Shown: positions 25,254 to 35,243 of the stretch, piece by piece
Layout of the letters: each line of letters begins with the position of its first letter
Position numbering within the stretch: position 1 is the stretch's first letter
Source: Sphingomonas koreensis
Lineage (GTDB): Bacteria > Pseudomonadota > Alphaproteobacteria > Sphingomonadales > Sphingomonadaceae
Length of the DNA stretch: 64,000 nucleotides
Reading direction: 5' to 3'
Assembly: GCF_002797435.1 (NCBI RefSeq)
Contig: NZ_PGEN01000001.1
Span: 4,152,501-4,216,500 of the forward strand
Program-made: the position numbers and the translations under genes
The notes under the pieces: model-generated
Told to the model about the DNA's origin: nothing
The model's database searches: none
Seen by the model: only the letters and a program-made list of their open reading frames with translations

Positions 25254-25703
25254 TCAGCTCCGTGCTTGCAGCAGCGCGCTGCGCAGGCAGGTGCACACCG
25301 TCTCGTCGCGCTGGTTGAGCATGACATGGCGGAAGGTGACGATGCCCTGGCCGGGGCGGGACTTGGAGGGGCGCAGTTCGACTACTTCGGTCTCGGCGCG
25401 CAGCGTGTCGCCGATGAAGACCGGCTTGGGCATCCGCACCTCGTCATAGCCGAGGTTCGCGACCAGCGTGCCGAGCGTGGTGTCGCCGACGGAGATGCCG
25501 ATCAGCAGTGCGAAGGTGAAGGTGCCGTTGACGACGATCCGGCCGAACTCGGTTGCGCCGGCATAGTCGGCGTCGAGGTGCAGCGGCTGCGGATTGTGGG
25601 TGAGGGTAGAGACGAGCAGATTGTCGGTCTCGGTCACCGTACGGCGCAGGTCGTGCACGATCCTGTCGCCCACCCGCCACTCGTCGAAATAGCGCCCGGC
25701 CAT
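25254..25703 (-). CDS. MaoC-like hydratase/dehydratase
   Basis: A 149-residue hot-dog-fold protein. The hydratase motif appears as TETDNLLVSTLTHNPQPLHLDADYA with a downstream VNGTFTFALLIGISV, and the C-terminal half has PVFIGDTLRAETEVVE. Family members hydrate enoyl-CoA or act on mesaconyl-CoA-type substrates. It lies next to branched-chain acyl-CoA genes, which fits an acyl-CoA role, but it is on the opposite strand and the exact substrate is open. Confidence 0.88.
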   Translation of the reverse strand: MAGRYFDEWRVGDRIVHDLRRTVTETDNLLVSTLTHNPQPLHLDADYAGATEFGRIVVNGTFTFALLIGISVGDTTLGTLVANLGYDEVRMPKPVFIGDTLRAETEVVELRPSKSRPGQGIVTFRHVMLNQRDETVCTCLRSALLQARS

Positions 25704-25753
25704 GTCCTGCTCTCCCTTGATTTGCGCTTCACATAGCGCCGCTTCGCCGCCTG

Positions 25754-26629
25754 TCAGCCCCCGAATTGGGTGCGCAGCGCATCCGTGAGGGGGGCCGCCG
25801 CCTCGCGGATCGCCGCGGTGTCGTCACCCCAGGCCAGCGCCAGCGTGCGCGCGGCGCCGAAGCCGAGCAGCGCCGGGCTCGCGACGCCGGGATGGCGATG
25901 CGACTGGGGAATTACCGTCGCACCGAGCCCCGCCGCCACCATCTCCAGCGCGCGGTCGTCATTGGTGGTACGCAGCGCGAAGAAGGGGCGGATACCGCGC
26001 CGGGTGAAATAGCGGCTGGTCTCCGACAGCGCCTCGCAATTGCGCCGGACGATCATCGTTTCGCCTGCCAGCGCCTCGCCGGGCACCGCCGCCTCGCCGG
26101 CAAGTGGATGCGACGCGGTGAGCGCAAGGACGAACGCCTCGCTGCGCAGCGGCTCCATCTCCGCGCCCGGCTCGCGCTGCGTGGCGGTGAGCGCAAGATC
26201 GATCCGCCCGCGCGACAGATGCTGCGACAGCGCCGCCGCATTGCCCTCGACCAGCTCGACCGCAAGCTCGGGCGCCGCGCGCGCTGCCAATGCTGCGAAG
26301 GCGGCCAGCTCCGCGCTGGCGATCGTGTTGAGCACGCCCAGCCGCAGCGTGCCACCGGACGCGACGCCGTCGATCGACGCCTGGGCCAGATTGAACTCGC
26401 GTTCGATCCGTCGTGCATGCACCGCGAAGCGCGCGCCCGCCTCGGTCAGCTCGACGCGCTGGCTGTTGCGCCGGAACAGCTTGGCGCCGGCCTCGCGCTC
26501 CAGCTTGGCGATGCCGGCCGAGAGGGTGGGCTGGGACACATTGACCTGAGCGGCGGCCGCGGTGAACGTCCCGCTATCGATGACGGCGAGGAAATAGCGC
26601 AGCAGATAGCGGTCGATCATAGATGTCAT
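25754..26629 (-). CDS. LysR-family regulator
   Basis: A 291-residue regulator with an N-terminal winged helix ([33 protein letters not shown]) and a periplasmic-binding-like effector domain (about 90-290). It is divergent from the isovaleryl-CoA dehydrogenase gene with an 81-base gap, so it probably controls leucine catabolism and itself. Starts at 26629 or 26620 are both possible; both overlap a LysR-type T-N11-A palindrome. Confidence 0.9.
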   Translation of the reverse strand: MTSMIDRYLLRYFLAVIDSGTFTAAAAQVNVSQPTLSAGIAKLEREAGAKLFRRNSQRVELTEAGARFAVHARRIEREFNLAQASIDGVASGGTLRLGVLNTIASAELAAFAALAARAAPELAVELVEGNAAALSQHLSRGRIDLALTATQREPGAEMEPLRSEAFVLALTASHPLAGEAAVPGEALAGETMIVRRNCEALSETSRYFTRRGIRPFFALRTTNDDRALEMVAAGLGATVIPQSHRHPGVASPALLGFGAARTLALAWGDDTAAIREAAAPLTDALRTQFGG

Positions 26630-26633
26630 CTAT
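26619..26633. promoter_or_regulatory. LysR-type operator palindrome
   Basis: ATAGATG-T-CATCTAT is a perfect inverted repeat containing the T-N11-A motif of LysR-family sites. It overlaps the regulator's own start codon and lies about 80 bases before the dehydrogenase ATG. Autorepression with divergent activation is inferred. Confidence 0.55.
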
Positions 26634-26710
26634 GCTGTTGCGCGCCGCCTTTCAATTTTTCTCCGGCGCATTCCATCGCTAGAGTACGGCAAAAGTCCCA
26701 GGAGAGCCGA

Positions 26711-27868
26711 ATGAGCCTGCCCCAGATGGATTTCGCGCTGAGCGAGACCGCGGAGATGATCCGCGACACCACCCAGCGTTTCGCGAAGGAGCGGATCGAG
26801 CCGCTCGCCGCGAAGATCGACGCCGAGGACTGGTTCCCCCGCGACGAGCTGTGGACCGCGATGGGCGAGCTCGGCCTGCACGGCATCACCGTCGATGAGG
26901 AATTCGGCGGCCTGGGCCTCGGCTATCTCGAACATGTCATCGCGTGCGAGGAAGTCAGCCGTGCCTCGGCCTCGATCGGCCTCAGCTACGGCGCGCACTC
27001 CAATCTCTGCGTCAACCAGATCAGCCGCTGGGCCAGCCCCGCGCAGAAGGCGAAATACCTGCCCAGGCTGATCAGCGGCGAGCATGTCGGCAGCCTCGCC
27101 ATGTCCGAAGCAGGCGCCGGGTCGGACGTCGTCAGCATGAAGCTGCGCGCCGAGCACAAGGGCGACCGCTACGTCCTCAACGGCACCAAGTTCTGGATCA
27201 CCAACGCGGCCTATGCCGATACGCTGGTGGTCTATGCCAAGACCGGCGAAGGCTCGCGCGGCATCACCACCTTCCTGATCGAGAAGGACATGCCCGGCTT
27301 CAGCATCGGGCAGAAGATCGACAAGATGGGCATGCGCGGCTCGCCCACCGCGGAGCTGGTGTTCGACGATTGCGAAGTGCCCGAGGAGAACGTCATGGGC
27401 CCGCTCAACGGCGGCGTCGGCGTGCTCATGTCCGGCCTCGATTACGAGCGCACCGTGCTCGCCGGCATCCAGCTCGGCATCATGCAGGCCTGCCTCGACG
27501 TGGTCCTGCCGTACCTGCGCGAGCGCAAGCAGTTCGGCCAGGCGATCGGCAGCTTCCAGCTGATGCAGGCCAAGGTCGCCGACATGTATGTCGCGCTCAA
27601 TTCGGCGCGCGCCTATGTCTATGCCGTCGCCCAGGCGTGCGACGCGGGCAAGACTACGCGCTTCGACGCCGCGGGCGCGATCCTGCTCGCCAGCGAGAAT
27701 GCCTTCAGGGTCGCCGGCGAGGCGGTTCAGGCGCTGGGCGGCGCGGGCTATACCAAGGACTGGCCGGTCGAGCGCTTCCTGCGCGACGCCAAGCTGCTCG
27801 ACATCGGGGCGGGGACCAACGAGATCCGCCGCATGCTGATCGGCCGCGAGCTGATCGGTGCCGCGTGA
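26711..27868 (+). CDS. ivd: Isovaleryl-CoA dehydrogenase
   Basis: A 385-residue acyl-CoA dehydrogenase. [20 protein letters not shown] ([11 protein letters not shown]) and [17 protein letters not shown] motifs bind FAD and substrate; the C-terminal LQGY-equivalent is [33 protein letters not shown]. The sequence strongly resembles IVD/LiuA, which oxidises isovaleryl-CoA to 3-methylcrotonyl-CoA in leucine breakdown, and the carboxylase for the next step is nearby. The ATG at 26711 follows AGGAGA. It overlaps the next gene by GTGA. Confidence 0.93.
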   Translation: MSLPQMDFALSETAEMIRDTTQRFAKERIEPLAAKIDAEDWFPRDELWTAMGELGLHGITVDEEFGGLGLGYLEHVIACEEVSRASASIGLSYGAHSNLCVNQISRWASPAQKAKYLPRLISGEHVGSLAMSEAGAGSDVVSMKLRAEHKGDRYVLNGTKFWITNAAYADTLVVYAKTGEGSRGITTFLIEKDMPGFSIGQKIDKMGMRGSPTAELVFDDCEVPEENVMGPLNGGVGVLMSGLDYERTVLAGIQLGIMQACLDVVLPYLRERKQFGQAIGSFQLMQAKVADMYVALNSARAYVYAVAQACDAGKTTRFDAAGAILLASENAFRVAGEAVQALGGAGYTKDWPVERFLRDAKLLDIGAGTNEIRRMLIGRELIGAA

Positions 27869-28212
27869 TCTGGCTCTGGGCCTCGGCGGCGCTGATGCTC
27901 GCGACCGGGATCACCCATTCGATCCTGGGTGAGGCGAAGCTGATCGGTCCGATGCTGCGCGCCCGTCATGGGGTGCTGGCCGGCGGCTTTGCGCGCACGA
28001 TCATCCGCTATGCCTGGCACGTCACCAGCGTGCTGATGGCGGCCACGGCGATCGCCGTCGTCTGGCCCGGCACGCCCGCCGCACTGATCCGCGCGATCGG
28101 CGCGATCTGGCTCGGGCTCGGCCTGGTCAGCCTCGTCTGGACCCGCGGCAAGCATGTCGGCTGGCCGGTGCTGAGCGGTGCCGGCATCTGCGCGCTGATC
28201 GGCGCGGCGTGA
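27865..28212 (+). CDS. Small membrane protein of unknown function
   Basis: A 115-residue protein with three or four hydrophobic helices ([65 protein letters not shown]). It starts at GTG 27865 inside the stop of ivd, so it is translationally coupled. The family is not recognised; the THSILGE motif after the first helix may be diagnostic. Confidence 0.75.
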   Translation: MIWLWASAALMLATGITHSILGEAKLIGPMLRARHGVLAGGFARTIIRYAWHVTSVLMAATAIAVVWPGTPAALIRAIGAIWLGLGLVSLVWTRGKHVGWPVLSGAGICALIGAA

Positions 28213-28213
28213 G

Positions 28214-28552
28214 CTACTTCCCCACGAACAGGAAGGCGACGCCGCCCATGATGCAGACGAACGCTGCGGCATGGCGCCAGTGCAGCGCTTCGCCCAGCAC
28301 CGTGACCATGAAGACCCCGAACACGATCAGCGCGATCGCCTCCTGCGCGATCTTGAGCTGGCCGGGCGTCCAGCCTGCCAGAAACCCGACGCGGTTCGCG
28401 GGTACTGCAAAGCAATATTCGGCTCCGGCGATTGCCCAGGAGATCAGGATGACGGTCATGAGGGGCTTGTCGAGGCCCGCTTTCCCCAAATGCCAGTACC
28501 AGGCGATGGTCATGAGGACGTTGGAAATAATGAGCAGCAGGATGGTCGTCAT
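28214..28552 (-). CDS. DUF486 family membrane protein
   Basis: A 112-residue four-helix membrane protein ([63 protein letters not shown]). The pattern fits DUF486, distantly related to small multidrug-resistance-like transporters. It is on the opposite strand within the leucine-catabolism block and stops two bases from the preceding gene. The ATG at 28552 follows AAGGGGGAC. Confidence 0.8.
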   Translation of the reverse strand: MTTILLLIISNVLMTIAWYWHLGKAGLDKPLMTVILISWAIAGAEYCFAVPANRVGFLAGWTPGQLKIAQEAIALIVFGVFMVTVLGEALHWRHAAAFVCIMGGVAFLFVGK

Positions 28553-28600
28553 GAAGTCCCCCTTCGCGCCGCTGTGCGCCGCCCGCGCGGAGTGCGCAAG

Positions 28601-30202
28601 ATGAGCGGTCCCGTCCTCAGATCCGCGCTCTCCCCTGAGGATGAGGGCTTCCGCACCAATGCTGCGCACAATCGCGCGCTGGCGGAGAAGCTTCATGCCG
28701 ATGTGGCGCAGGCCGCGCTCGGCGGCAACGAGAAGAGCCGCGAGCGCCACACCTCACGCGGCAAGCTGCTCCCCCGCGAGCGCGTCGAGCGGCTGCTCGA
28801 CCCCGGCTCGCCGTTCCTCGAGATCGGCCAGCTCGCCGCATGTGACATGTACGAAGGCGAAGTGCCCGGCGCGGGCATGATCGCCGGCATCGGCCGCGTC
28901 TCGGGCCGCCAGTGCATGATCGTGTGCAACGACGCGACGGTGAAGGGCGGCACCTACTACCCGATGACCGTCAAGAAGCACCTGCGCGCCCAGGAGATCG
29001 CGGAGGCCAACCGGCTGCCCTGCATCTACCTCGTCGACAGCGGCGGCGCGAACCTGCCGCATCAGGCAGAGGTGTTTCCCGACAAGGAGCATTTCGGCCG
29101 CATCTTCTTCAACCAGGCGAACATGTCCGCCAAGGGCATCCCGCAGATCGCCTGCGTGATGGGCAGCTGCACCGCCGGCGGCGCCTATGTCCCGGCGATG
29201 TCGGACGAGAGCGTGATCGTGCGCAATCAGGGCACGATCTTCCTCGCCGGCCCGCCGCTGGTGAAGGCGGCGACGGGCGAGGAGATCAGCGCCGAGGATC
29301 TCGGCGGTGGCGACCTGCACGGCCGCAAGTCGGGCGTGGTCGATCATGTTGCGGAGAATGACGAGCATGCGCTGACCATCGTCCGCGACATCGTCAGCCA
29401 TCTCCCGCGCGATCGCACGCCCGACGTCGCGATCCTCGATCCGCGCCCGCCCAAATTCGACGCCGAGGAGCTCTACGGCATCGTCCCCACCGATGTCCGC
29501 GCGCCCTACGACGTCCACGAAGTCATCGCCCGCATCGTCGACGGCTCCGAGTTCCACGAGTTCAAGGCGCCCTACGGCTCGACCCTCGTCTGCGGCTTCG
29601 CGCATATCTGGGGCATGCCGGTCGCGATCCTCGCCAATAACGGCGTGCTGTTCAGTGAGAGCGCGGTCAAGGGCGCGCACTTCATCGAGCTGGCCTGCCA
29701 GCGCCGCATCCCGTTGCTGTTCCTCCAGAACATCTCGGGCTTCATGGTCGGCGGCAAGTACGAGGCGGAGGGGATCGCCAAGCACGGCGCCAAGCTCGTC
29801 ACCGCCGTCGCCACCGCCAGCGTGCCCAAGATCACCGTGCTGATCGGCGGCAGCTTCGGCGCGGGCAATTACGGCATGTGCGGCCGCGCCTACTCGCCCC
29901 GCTTCCTGTTCAGCTGGCCCAACAGCCGCATCAGCGTGATGGGCGGCGAACAGGCCGCATCGGTGCTCGCCACCGTCCATCGCGACGCCGACAGCTGGAC
30001 GCCCGAGCAGGCCGAGACCTTCAAGGCCCCGATCCGCCAGAAGTACGAGGACGAGGGTAACCCCTGGCACGCGACGGCACGCCTGTGGGACGACGGCATC
30101 ATCGACCCCGCCCAGACCCGCGACGTCCTCGGGCTGGCGTTCGCGGCAACGCTGAATGCGCCGGTGGAGGAGGGGACACGCTTCGGCGTGTTCCGGATGT
30201 GA
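28601..30202 (+). CDS. mccB: Methylcrotonyl-CoA carboxylase, carboxyltransferase (beta) subunit
   Basis: A 533-residue carboxyltransferase. It has the [17 protein letters not shown] opening, [33 protein letters not shown] and the acyl-CoA/biotin sites near [26 protein letters not shown] typical of MCC beta. It transfers CO2 from biotin to 3-methylcrotonyl-CoA. The stop overlaps the start of a HEPN-like gene that separates it from the alpha subunit. Confidence 0.95.
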   Translation: MSGPVLRSALSPEDEGFRTNAAHNRALAEKLHADVAQAALGGNEKSRERHTSRGKLLPRERVERLLDPGSPFLEIGQLAACDMYEGEVPGAGMIAGIGRVSGRQCMIVCNDATVKGGTYYPMTVKKHLRAQEIAEANRLPCIYLVDSGGANLPHQAEVFPDKEHFGRIFFNQANMSAKGIPQIACVMGSCTAGGAYVPAMSDESVIVRNQGTIFLAGPPLVKAATGEEISAEDLGGGDLHGRKSGVVDHVAENDEHALTIVRDIVSHLPRDRTPDVAILDPRPPKFDAEELYGIVPTDVRAPYDVHEVIARIVDGSEFHEFKAPYGSTLVCGFAHIWGMPVAILANNGVLFSESAVKGAHFIELACQRRIPLLFLQNISGFMVGGKYEAEGIAKHGAKLVTAVATASVPKITVLIGGSFGAGNYGMCGRAYSPRFLFSWPNSRISVMGGEQAASVLATVHRDADSWTPEQAETFKAPIRQKYEDEGNPWHATARLWDDGIIDPAQTRDVLGLAFAATLNAPVEEGTRFGVFRM

Positions 30203-30771
30203 TGACAGTTTATGAATTCAATCCGAATAAGTTGCCGGACGATTACCTCAGAGCAATTGGCCTTGTTATTTCTTGCGCCTCTCAGACCGAAGAGATCATG
30301 AGAAGCTTTCTTGGGGCGTTACTCGGTGCGGATATCATCGAGACGATCGCCTTGGGCACTCATATGTCCCTGCCCATGAAAGACGACATCATTCGTGCTG
30401 TGGTCGAACTAAATGCACCCAGCGCTAGCGCTGTCGATGAAGTCGACGATATTCTAGACAATATTAGAGCTGCAATGCAGCTTCGGAATGAGGTGGCTCA
30501 CAACGCATTCGCCATCCATCCCGATAGCGGTGAAATTTATAGTTTGCGGGAAAAAGCCCGCGGTAGCCTCCAGGCCGAAATCAAGCCGGTGAAAGTCGAA
30601 GAGCTGCTCGCCGTTGCTGATCAGGTCTATGGCGCCGGAATGGCCTTGCAAGAATACATGATCAAGAGTGGCGTTGGTCCTCGCATGAGAGAAAAGCAGC
30701 TTCGTGAGCCGCTCAATCGCAGGAAAAAGGCCCGAGAACAACGGCGAGCCGACTTCGGCGACCGGTATTGA
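30202..30771 (+). CDS. HEPN-like protein inserted between carboxylase subunits
   Basis: A 189-residue protein that is clearly lower in GC than both neighbours and uses different codons. It is helical and contains LRNEVAHN near the middle, an exact RNxxxH motif as in HEPN ribonucleases, preceded by conserved-looking helices (CASQTEEIMRSFLGALLG). A basic tail (REPLNRRKKAREQRRADF) could bind nucleic acid. HEPN proteins act in toxin-antitoxin and defence systems, but some are not RNases. Its ATG overlaps the mccB stop, and mccA starts ten bases after it. Probably a horizontally acquired passenger; the function is inferred from one motif. Confidence 0.7.
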   Translation: MTVYEFNPNKLPDDYLRAIGLVISCASQTEEIMRSFLGALLGADIIETIALGTHMSLPMKDDIIRAVVELNAPSASAVDEVDDILDNIRAAMQLRNEVAHNAFAIHPDSGEIYSLREKARGSLQAEIKPVKVEELLAVADQVYGAGMALQEYMIKSGVGPRMREKQLREPLNRRKKAREQRRADFGDRY

Positions 30772-30781
30772 GGAATACTGT

Positions 30782-32662
30782 ATGATCAACTCCCTCCTCA
30801 TCGCCAATCGCGGCGAGATCGCCTGCCGCATCATCCGCACCGCGCGGAAGCTCGGCATCCGCACCGTCGCGGTCTATTCGGACGCCGACGCGCACGCCCT
30901 CCACGTCCGGGAGGCCGATCAGGCGGTGCATATCGGCGGCTCGCAGGCGCGCGAATCCTATCTTGTCGGCGAGCGGGTCATCGCCGCCGCGAAGGAGACC
31001 GGCGCCGAGGCGATCCACCCCGGCTACGGCTTCCTCTCGGAGAATGCGGACTTCGCCGAGGCGGTGGTCGCCGCCGGCCTGATCTGGGTCGGGCCCAACC
31101 CCGACAGCATCCGCGCCATGGGCCTCAAGGATGCCGCCAAGAAGCTGATGCAGGACGCCCGCGTCCCCGTCACCCCCGGCTATCTCGGCGAGGACCAGTC
31201 GCTCGACCGTCTCCAGCGTGAGGCCGACAAGATCGGCTACCCCGTTCTGATCAAGGCGGTCGCGGGCGGCGGGGGCAAGGGGATGCGGCGCGTCGACGTG
31301 GCCGAGGATTTCGCCGACGCGCTTGCCAGCTGCCAGCGCGAGGCCGCCTCGTCGTTCGGCGACGATCGCGTGCTGATCGAGAAGTATATCCTCGCCCCGC
31401 GCCATATCGAGGTGCAGGTGTTCGGCGACAGCCACGGCAACATCGTCCATCTGTTCGAGCGCGACTGCTCGATGCAGCGCCGCCACCAGAAGGTGATCGA
31501 GGAAGCCCCCGCGCCGGGCATGGACAAGTCGGCGCGCTTTGCGGTGTGCGAAGCGGCGGTCAAGGCCGCGCGCGCGGTCAACTATGTCGGCGCGGGGACG
31601 ATCGAGTTCATCGCCGATGCGTCGCAGGGCCTGCACGCCGACCGGATCTGGTTCATGGAGATGAACACGCGGCTTCAGGTCGAGCATCCGGTGACGGAGG
31701 CGATCACCGGCGTCGATCTCGTCGAATGGCAGCTCCGCGTCGCCAGCGGCGAACCGCTCCCGCTGCGGCAGGAAGAGATCGCGATCAGCGGCCATGCGAT
31801 CGAGGCGCGGCTCTATGCCGAGGATCCCGCACGCGGCTTCCTGCCCAGCACCGGCAAGCTCGAGGTGCTCGACTTCCCGGTCAACGCGCGCGTCGATACC
31901 GGGGTCGAGGCGGGCTCGGTGATCTCGCCCTTCTACGATCCGATGATCGCCAAGCTGATCGTTCACAGCGATACGCGGGAGGAAGCGATCGCCTTGCTCC
32001 GCTCGGAGCTCAGCTACCTCACCGTCTGGCCGGTGCGCACCAATGCCGGCTTCCTGTTCCGCCTGCTCGGCGACGGCGATTTCGTCCGTGCGCAGCTCGA
32101 TACCGGGCTGATCGAGCGCCGCGGCGAGGTGCTGACGATCGATCCGCTTCCGACCGCGGCCGATCTGACCCGTGCGACCTATTGGCTTGAAACGGACATC
32201 CCGTCCGACACCCTGTCGATGGCACACGGCCTCGAAGGCTTCCGCCTCAACCGCTCGCCGGTAACCCAGCGTGCGCTCGCCGTGAATGGTGAGCGGATTG
32301 TGTTCACCGCCGACCATGGCGACATCGCCTCGCATTTCTACGGCCATGAGCGCGACGGCGCGGCGCTGCTCGTCCATGGCGGCGCGACCTTCCGCGTCAC
32401 CGCCGACCGCACCGACGGCGCCGCGGGCGCCGCGGCGGGAGACGGCTCGATCCTTGCCCCGATGCCGGGCCGCATCGTTTCGGTCGAGGTGGCGGAGGGG
32501 CAGGCGGTTATCGCCGGCCAGAAGCTGCTGGTGCTCGAAGCGATGAAGATGGAGCAGGCGCTCACCGCCCCGTTCGACGGCACGATCGAAACCCTCAACG
32601 CCGTCGCGGGCGCTCAGGTTCAGGTCGACGCGCTGCTGGTCAAGGTCGCGAAGGGGGAGTGA
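30782..32662 (+). CDS. mccA: Methylcrotonyl-CoA carboxylase, biotin-containing (alpha) subunit
   Basis: A 626-residue protein: biotin carboxylase domain (about 1-450: LLIANRGEIACRIIRTAR, KAVAGGGGKGMR, FMEMNTRLQVEHPVTE), a linker domain, then a biotin carrier (about 550-626) with the biotinyl Lys in LEAMKMEQ. It carboxylates its own biotin with ATP and bicarbonate for use by MccB. GAGGAA precedes the ATG at 30782. A GC hairpin (32669-32687) follows the stop. Confidence 0.95.
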   Translation: MINSLLIANRGEIACRIIRTARKLGIRTVAVYSDADAHALHVREADQAVHIGGSQARESYLVGERVIAAAKETGAEAIHPGYGFLSENADFAEAVVAAGLIWVGPNPDSIRAMGLKDAAKKLMQDARVPVTPGYLGEDQSLDRLQREADKIGYPVLIKAVAGGGGKGMRRVDVAEDFADALASCQREAASSFGDDRVLIEKYILAPRHIEVQVFGDSHGNIVHLFERDCSMQRRHQKVIEEAPAPGMDKSARFAVCEAAVKAARAVNYVGAGTIEFIADASQGLHADRIWFMEMNTRLQVEHPVTEAITGVDLVEWQLRVASGEPLPLRQEEIAISGHAIEARLYAEDPARGFLPSTGKLEVLDFPVNARVDTGVEAGSVISPFYDPMIAKLIVHSDTREEAIALLRSELSYLTVWPVRTNAGFLFRLLGDGDFVRAQLDTGLIERRGEVLTIDPLPTAADLTRATYWLETDIPSDTLSMAHGLEGFRLNRSPVTQRALAVNGERIVFTADHGDIASHFYGHERDGAALLVHGGATFRVTADRTDGAAGAAAGDGSILAPMPGRIVSVEVAEGQAVIAGQKLLVLEAMKMEQALTAPFDGTIETLNAVAGAQVQVDALLVKVAKGE

Positions 32663-32707
32663 GGCCGCGCGGCGGCTCGTCCGCCGCGGGTGTCATATGT
32701 GCGCGCC

Positions 32708-33496
32708 ATGAATAACCCTTCGTCCTTCGACCGCTATGTCGAAACCCCCGCCGGCCGTCTCTTCGCCCGCGAATGGAAGGCCGCCCCGGCAAATGGTCTT
32801 GCGCCGTTCGTCCTGTTCCACGACAGCCTCGGTTCGGTCGAACAGTGGCGCGATTTCCCCGCACAGCTCGCCGCGGCCACCGGCCGCACCGTGATCGCAT
32901 ATGACCGGCTCGGCTTCGGGCGGTCGGACCCGCATCCGGGCACGCTCCGGAACGACTTCGTGCAGGACGAGGCGCGCTCGGGTCTGGCCCCGATCCGGGC
33001 GGCGTTCGCGATCGATCGCATGATCCTGTTCGGGCACAGTGTCGGCGGCGGCATGGCGATCGCGAGCGGCGCGGCGTTCCCCGTCGAAACCGACGCGATC
33101 ATCACACTGGCGGCGCAGGCCTTTACCGAAGACCGGACCCTCGCCGGCATCGAAGCGGCGAGGATCGCGTTCGAGGCCGAAAGCCAAGTCGAACGCGTCG
33201 CCAGATATCATGGCGACAAGGCGCGCTGGGTGCTCGACGCCTGGATCGGGACCTGGCGGAGGCCCGCCTTCGCGACCTGGTCGCTCGACGACGAGCTTCG
33301 CCGGCTACGCTGCCCGGTGCTGGCGCTGCACGGCGATCACGACGAATATGGCTCGAACGCGCATCCCGAACGCATCGCCGCGCTCGCCGGCGGCCCGGCC
33401 CGCGCGGTGATCCTCAAGGACTGCCACCACATGCCGCATCGCGAGATGCCGGATACGGTGCTGAACCTGGTCCGGGATCTTGTGCGGACGGTCTAG
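32708..33496 (+). CDS. Alpha/beta hydrolase
   Basis: A 262-residue hydrolase. The nucleophile elbow is FGHSVGGG, the acid is probably in LHGDHDEYG and the His in KDCHHMPHREMP; the oxyanion region is FHDSLGSVEQW. It follows mccA by 45 bases on the same strand and may belong to the operon. The substrate is unknown. ATG 32708 is chosen over GTG 32690. Confidence 0.88.
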   Translation: MNNPSSFDRYVETPAGRLFAREWKAAPANGLAPFVLFHDSLGSVEQWRDFPAQLAAATGRTVIAYDRLGFGRSDPHPGTLRNDFVQDEARSGLAPIRAAFAIDRMILFGHSVGGGMAIASGAAFPVETDAIITLAAQAFTEDRTLAGIEAARIAFEAESQVERVARYHGDKARWVLDAWIGTWRRPAFATWSLDDELRRLRCPVLALHGDHDEYGSNAHPERIAALAGGPARAVILKDCHHMPHREMPDTVLNLVRDLVRTV

Positions 33497-33511
33497 CGCG
33501 ACAACGGCGTC

Positions 33512-33850
33512 CTAGCTCGCAGGATCGTATGCGAATTCGCGCAACTCCTGTGCGCAACGGCATGCGACCGCGATCCGGCGCGCCCATTCGACCGCCTCGT
33601 CGCGCGTTGGCACCTCCAGCACCAGGAACCCGCCATTCAGCCGGCTGCCCGGATAGGTCTCGCCCGATACCGATCCGTCGCCGGAGACCCGCACCGGCGC
33701 GACGCTCTCGTCGATCCCGCCGCCGAATACATAGACTCCCGCGGCCTTGGCCTCCTCGACCACCGCATGCGCGTCGATCGACACGGCCGGAAGCTCGTCT
33801 TGTGAGACCTGCATGGCCTCGGCGGGGAAGGAGATGAGGTATTTGGTCAT
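33512..33850 (-). CDS. YCII-related protein
   Basis: A 112-residue protein starting MTKYLISFPAEAMQVSQDEL, with the ferredoxin-like YCII pattern (SGETYPGSRLNGGFLVLEVPTRDEAVEWARRIAVA). Such proteins are often coded beside ECF sigma factors, but none is present here. Function unknown. The conserved DG-containing region (VRVSGDGSVSGE) supports the family. Confidence 0.85.
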   Translation of the reverse strand: MTKYLISFPAEAMQVSQDELPAVSIDAHAVVEEAKAAGVYVFGGGIDESVAPVRVSGDGSVSGETYPGSRLNGGFLVLEVPTRDEAVEWARRIAVACRCAQELREFAYDPAS

Positions 33851-34261
33851 GCCGCGATGATGTCGCGAAGATCGGGCCGCAGCAAGCGGGCAGGGTGGAT
33901 GCGCTGCGCGATTGGCAGGCGCGTGCGACATCTCCGGTTTGCCGGAGCGCCGCGTGGCATCGACATGCTCGCCGTTGCGCTGGCGGATCTGCAATCGCGT
34001 CGGAAGCATCGCCGCAACATCGACCTCCACCTGTTCCTCAATGCCCTTCGCCCTGCCTTCCGCCGTCCGGTACGGTTGTCCTCACCCGCTGAAACCCGTC
34101 AGCCGTGTAAGTCACGGGATAACCGTAATAACCTGGTGAAGTTTTCCTACACGAGCCAAATGGGTTATACTGCGATCCTCGGCATTGGACGGGAAAGCGA
34201 AAGAGAACAGGATGCACCGCGCAGCCAATTCAAGTGTGAACTTTGCCGGCCGCCGTTCGTG
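33851..34261. other. Gap without a confident gene
   Basis: The 411 bases between the YCII and aldolase genes hold only poor, overlapping frames. The part from about 34080 to 34200 is relatively AT-rich (GTTTTCCTACACGAGCC, GGGTTATACTGCG). I see no tRNA, repeat or terminator there. Confidence 0.5.
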
Positions 34262-35026
34262 CTATTCGCGCCAGCTCTTGTCGGTGCGGTCGACCAGCCG
34301 CACCATTGCGGCAAAGTCGGCCGCGCCCGGGGCGATCGATGCCTGCGCCATGTGCAGGTCGCGCTGATGCACCGCGACCACCTCGTCCGGCACCACCAGC
34401 GGCTTGCCCATCGACAGGGTGGCGAGCTGGATCTCGCAGGCGCGTTGCAGTGCCCAATGCTTGACGAACGCCTCGGGCAGGGTACGGCCCATCGCGACGA
34501 TGCCGTGGTTGCGCAGCAGCAGCATCCGCTTGTCGCCCAGATTCTCGATCAGCCGGTCGCCTTCCTCGTCGCGCACCGTCACGCCCTCGAAGTCGTGATA
34601 GGCGATCTGCCCGGCGAAGTTGCAGGCGTAGAAGTTGATCGGCTGCAGCCCGCCCTCCAGGCTGCTCACCGCCATCCCCGCGGTGGTGTGGGTGTGCATG
34701 ATGCAATGCACGTCGGGCAGGTTGCGGTGGAACACCGAATGCTGGACGAAGCCGGCGCGGTTGACGAGGTACGGGCTGCCGTCGAGCTTGTTGCCGTCGA
34801 TATCGATCTTGACCAGGTTCGACGCCTTCACCTCGCTGAAATGCAGCCCGAACGGGTTGATCAGGAACGCATGATCCTCGCCCGGCACCTTCAGCGTGAT
34901 GTGGTTGTAGATCATCTCGGACCAGCCGAGCATGTCGAACACGCGGTAGGCGGAAGCGAGCTGCTGGCGCGCCTCCCATTCGGCGTCGGTCATGACGCGG
35001 CTGGTCTCGGCGGCGGCGGTGGCCAT
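34262..35026 (-). CDS. Class II aldolase/adducin family protein
   Basis: A 254-residue protein with the family core: YNHITLKVPGEDHAFLINPFG, the metal-binding HTHTTAGMAVSS and the distal His in LLLRNHGIVAMG. True class II aldolases cleave sugar phosphates with zinc, but many members with this LINPFGL pattern have no known reaction. It is monocistronic, with the manganese riboswitch on the other strand upstream. Confidence 0.88.
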   Translation of the reverse strand: MATAAAETSRVMTDAEWEARQQLASAYRVFDMLGWSEMIYNHITLKVPGEDHAFLINPFGLHFSEVKASNLVKIDIDGNKLDGSPYLVNRAGFVQHSVFHRNLPDVHCIMHTHTTAGMAVSSLEGGLQPINFYACNFAGQIAYHDFEGVTVRDEEGDRLIENLGDKRMLLLRNHGIVAMGRTLPEAFVKHWALQRACEIQLATLSMGKPLVVPDEVVAVHQRDLHMAQASIAPGAADFAAMVRLVDRTDKSWRE

Positions 35027-35118
35027 GATACCCTCTCCGTTTTTCGTGGTTGCGGTATGTATGCCATGAAGCGGCGGGGCAGGGCAACTTGCGTTGCGCG
35101 GGCGAAGCCGCTAGGGGC

Positions 35119-35243
35119 CGCCGCAGTCATCTGGGGAGTAGCCAGCCGTCTTGCGACGGGCCTCCGCGTCAACACACTTGGTCGAGAGGCCATGGCGCGA
35201 AGGGAACAGGGACTTGCGTCCCGTTCGGGCGAGACCAATGGCG
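35119..35243 (+). promoter_or_regulatory. yybP-ykoY-type manganese riboswitch
   Basis: The leader of the GDT1/UPF0016 gene holds the two hallmark loops of this class: GGGGAGTAGCC (35133-35143) and GTCAACACAC (35168-35177), ending in GGCGAGACC (35228-35236). A closing helix CGCC..GTC/GAC..GGCG (35119-35128 with 35233-35243) can form. Downstream, GGGCGG (35264-35269) can pair with CCGCCC (35298-35303) just before the GGAG ribosome site, a plausible expression platform. Known members sense Mn2+ and switch on manganese exporters. Confidence 0.8.

Noticed and set aside
25021..25296. Possible minus-strand gene between the iron-sulfur subunit and MaoC
   Set aside because: Composition is Arg/Pro-rich and overlaps the end of MaoC; no domain is recognisable.
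32669..32687. GCGGCGG/CCGCCGC hairpin after mccA as a terminator
   Set aside because: Only seven base pairs and no T-tract, and the hydrolase follows closely on the same strand, so termination is doubtful.
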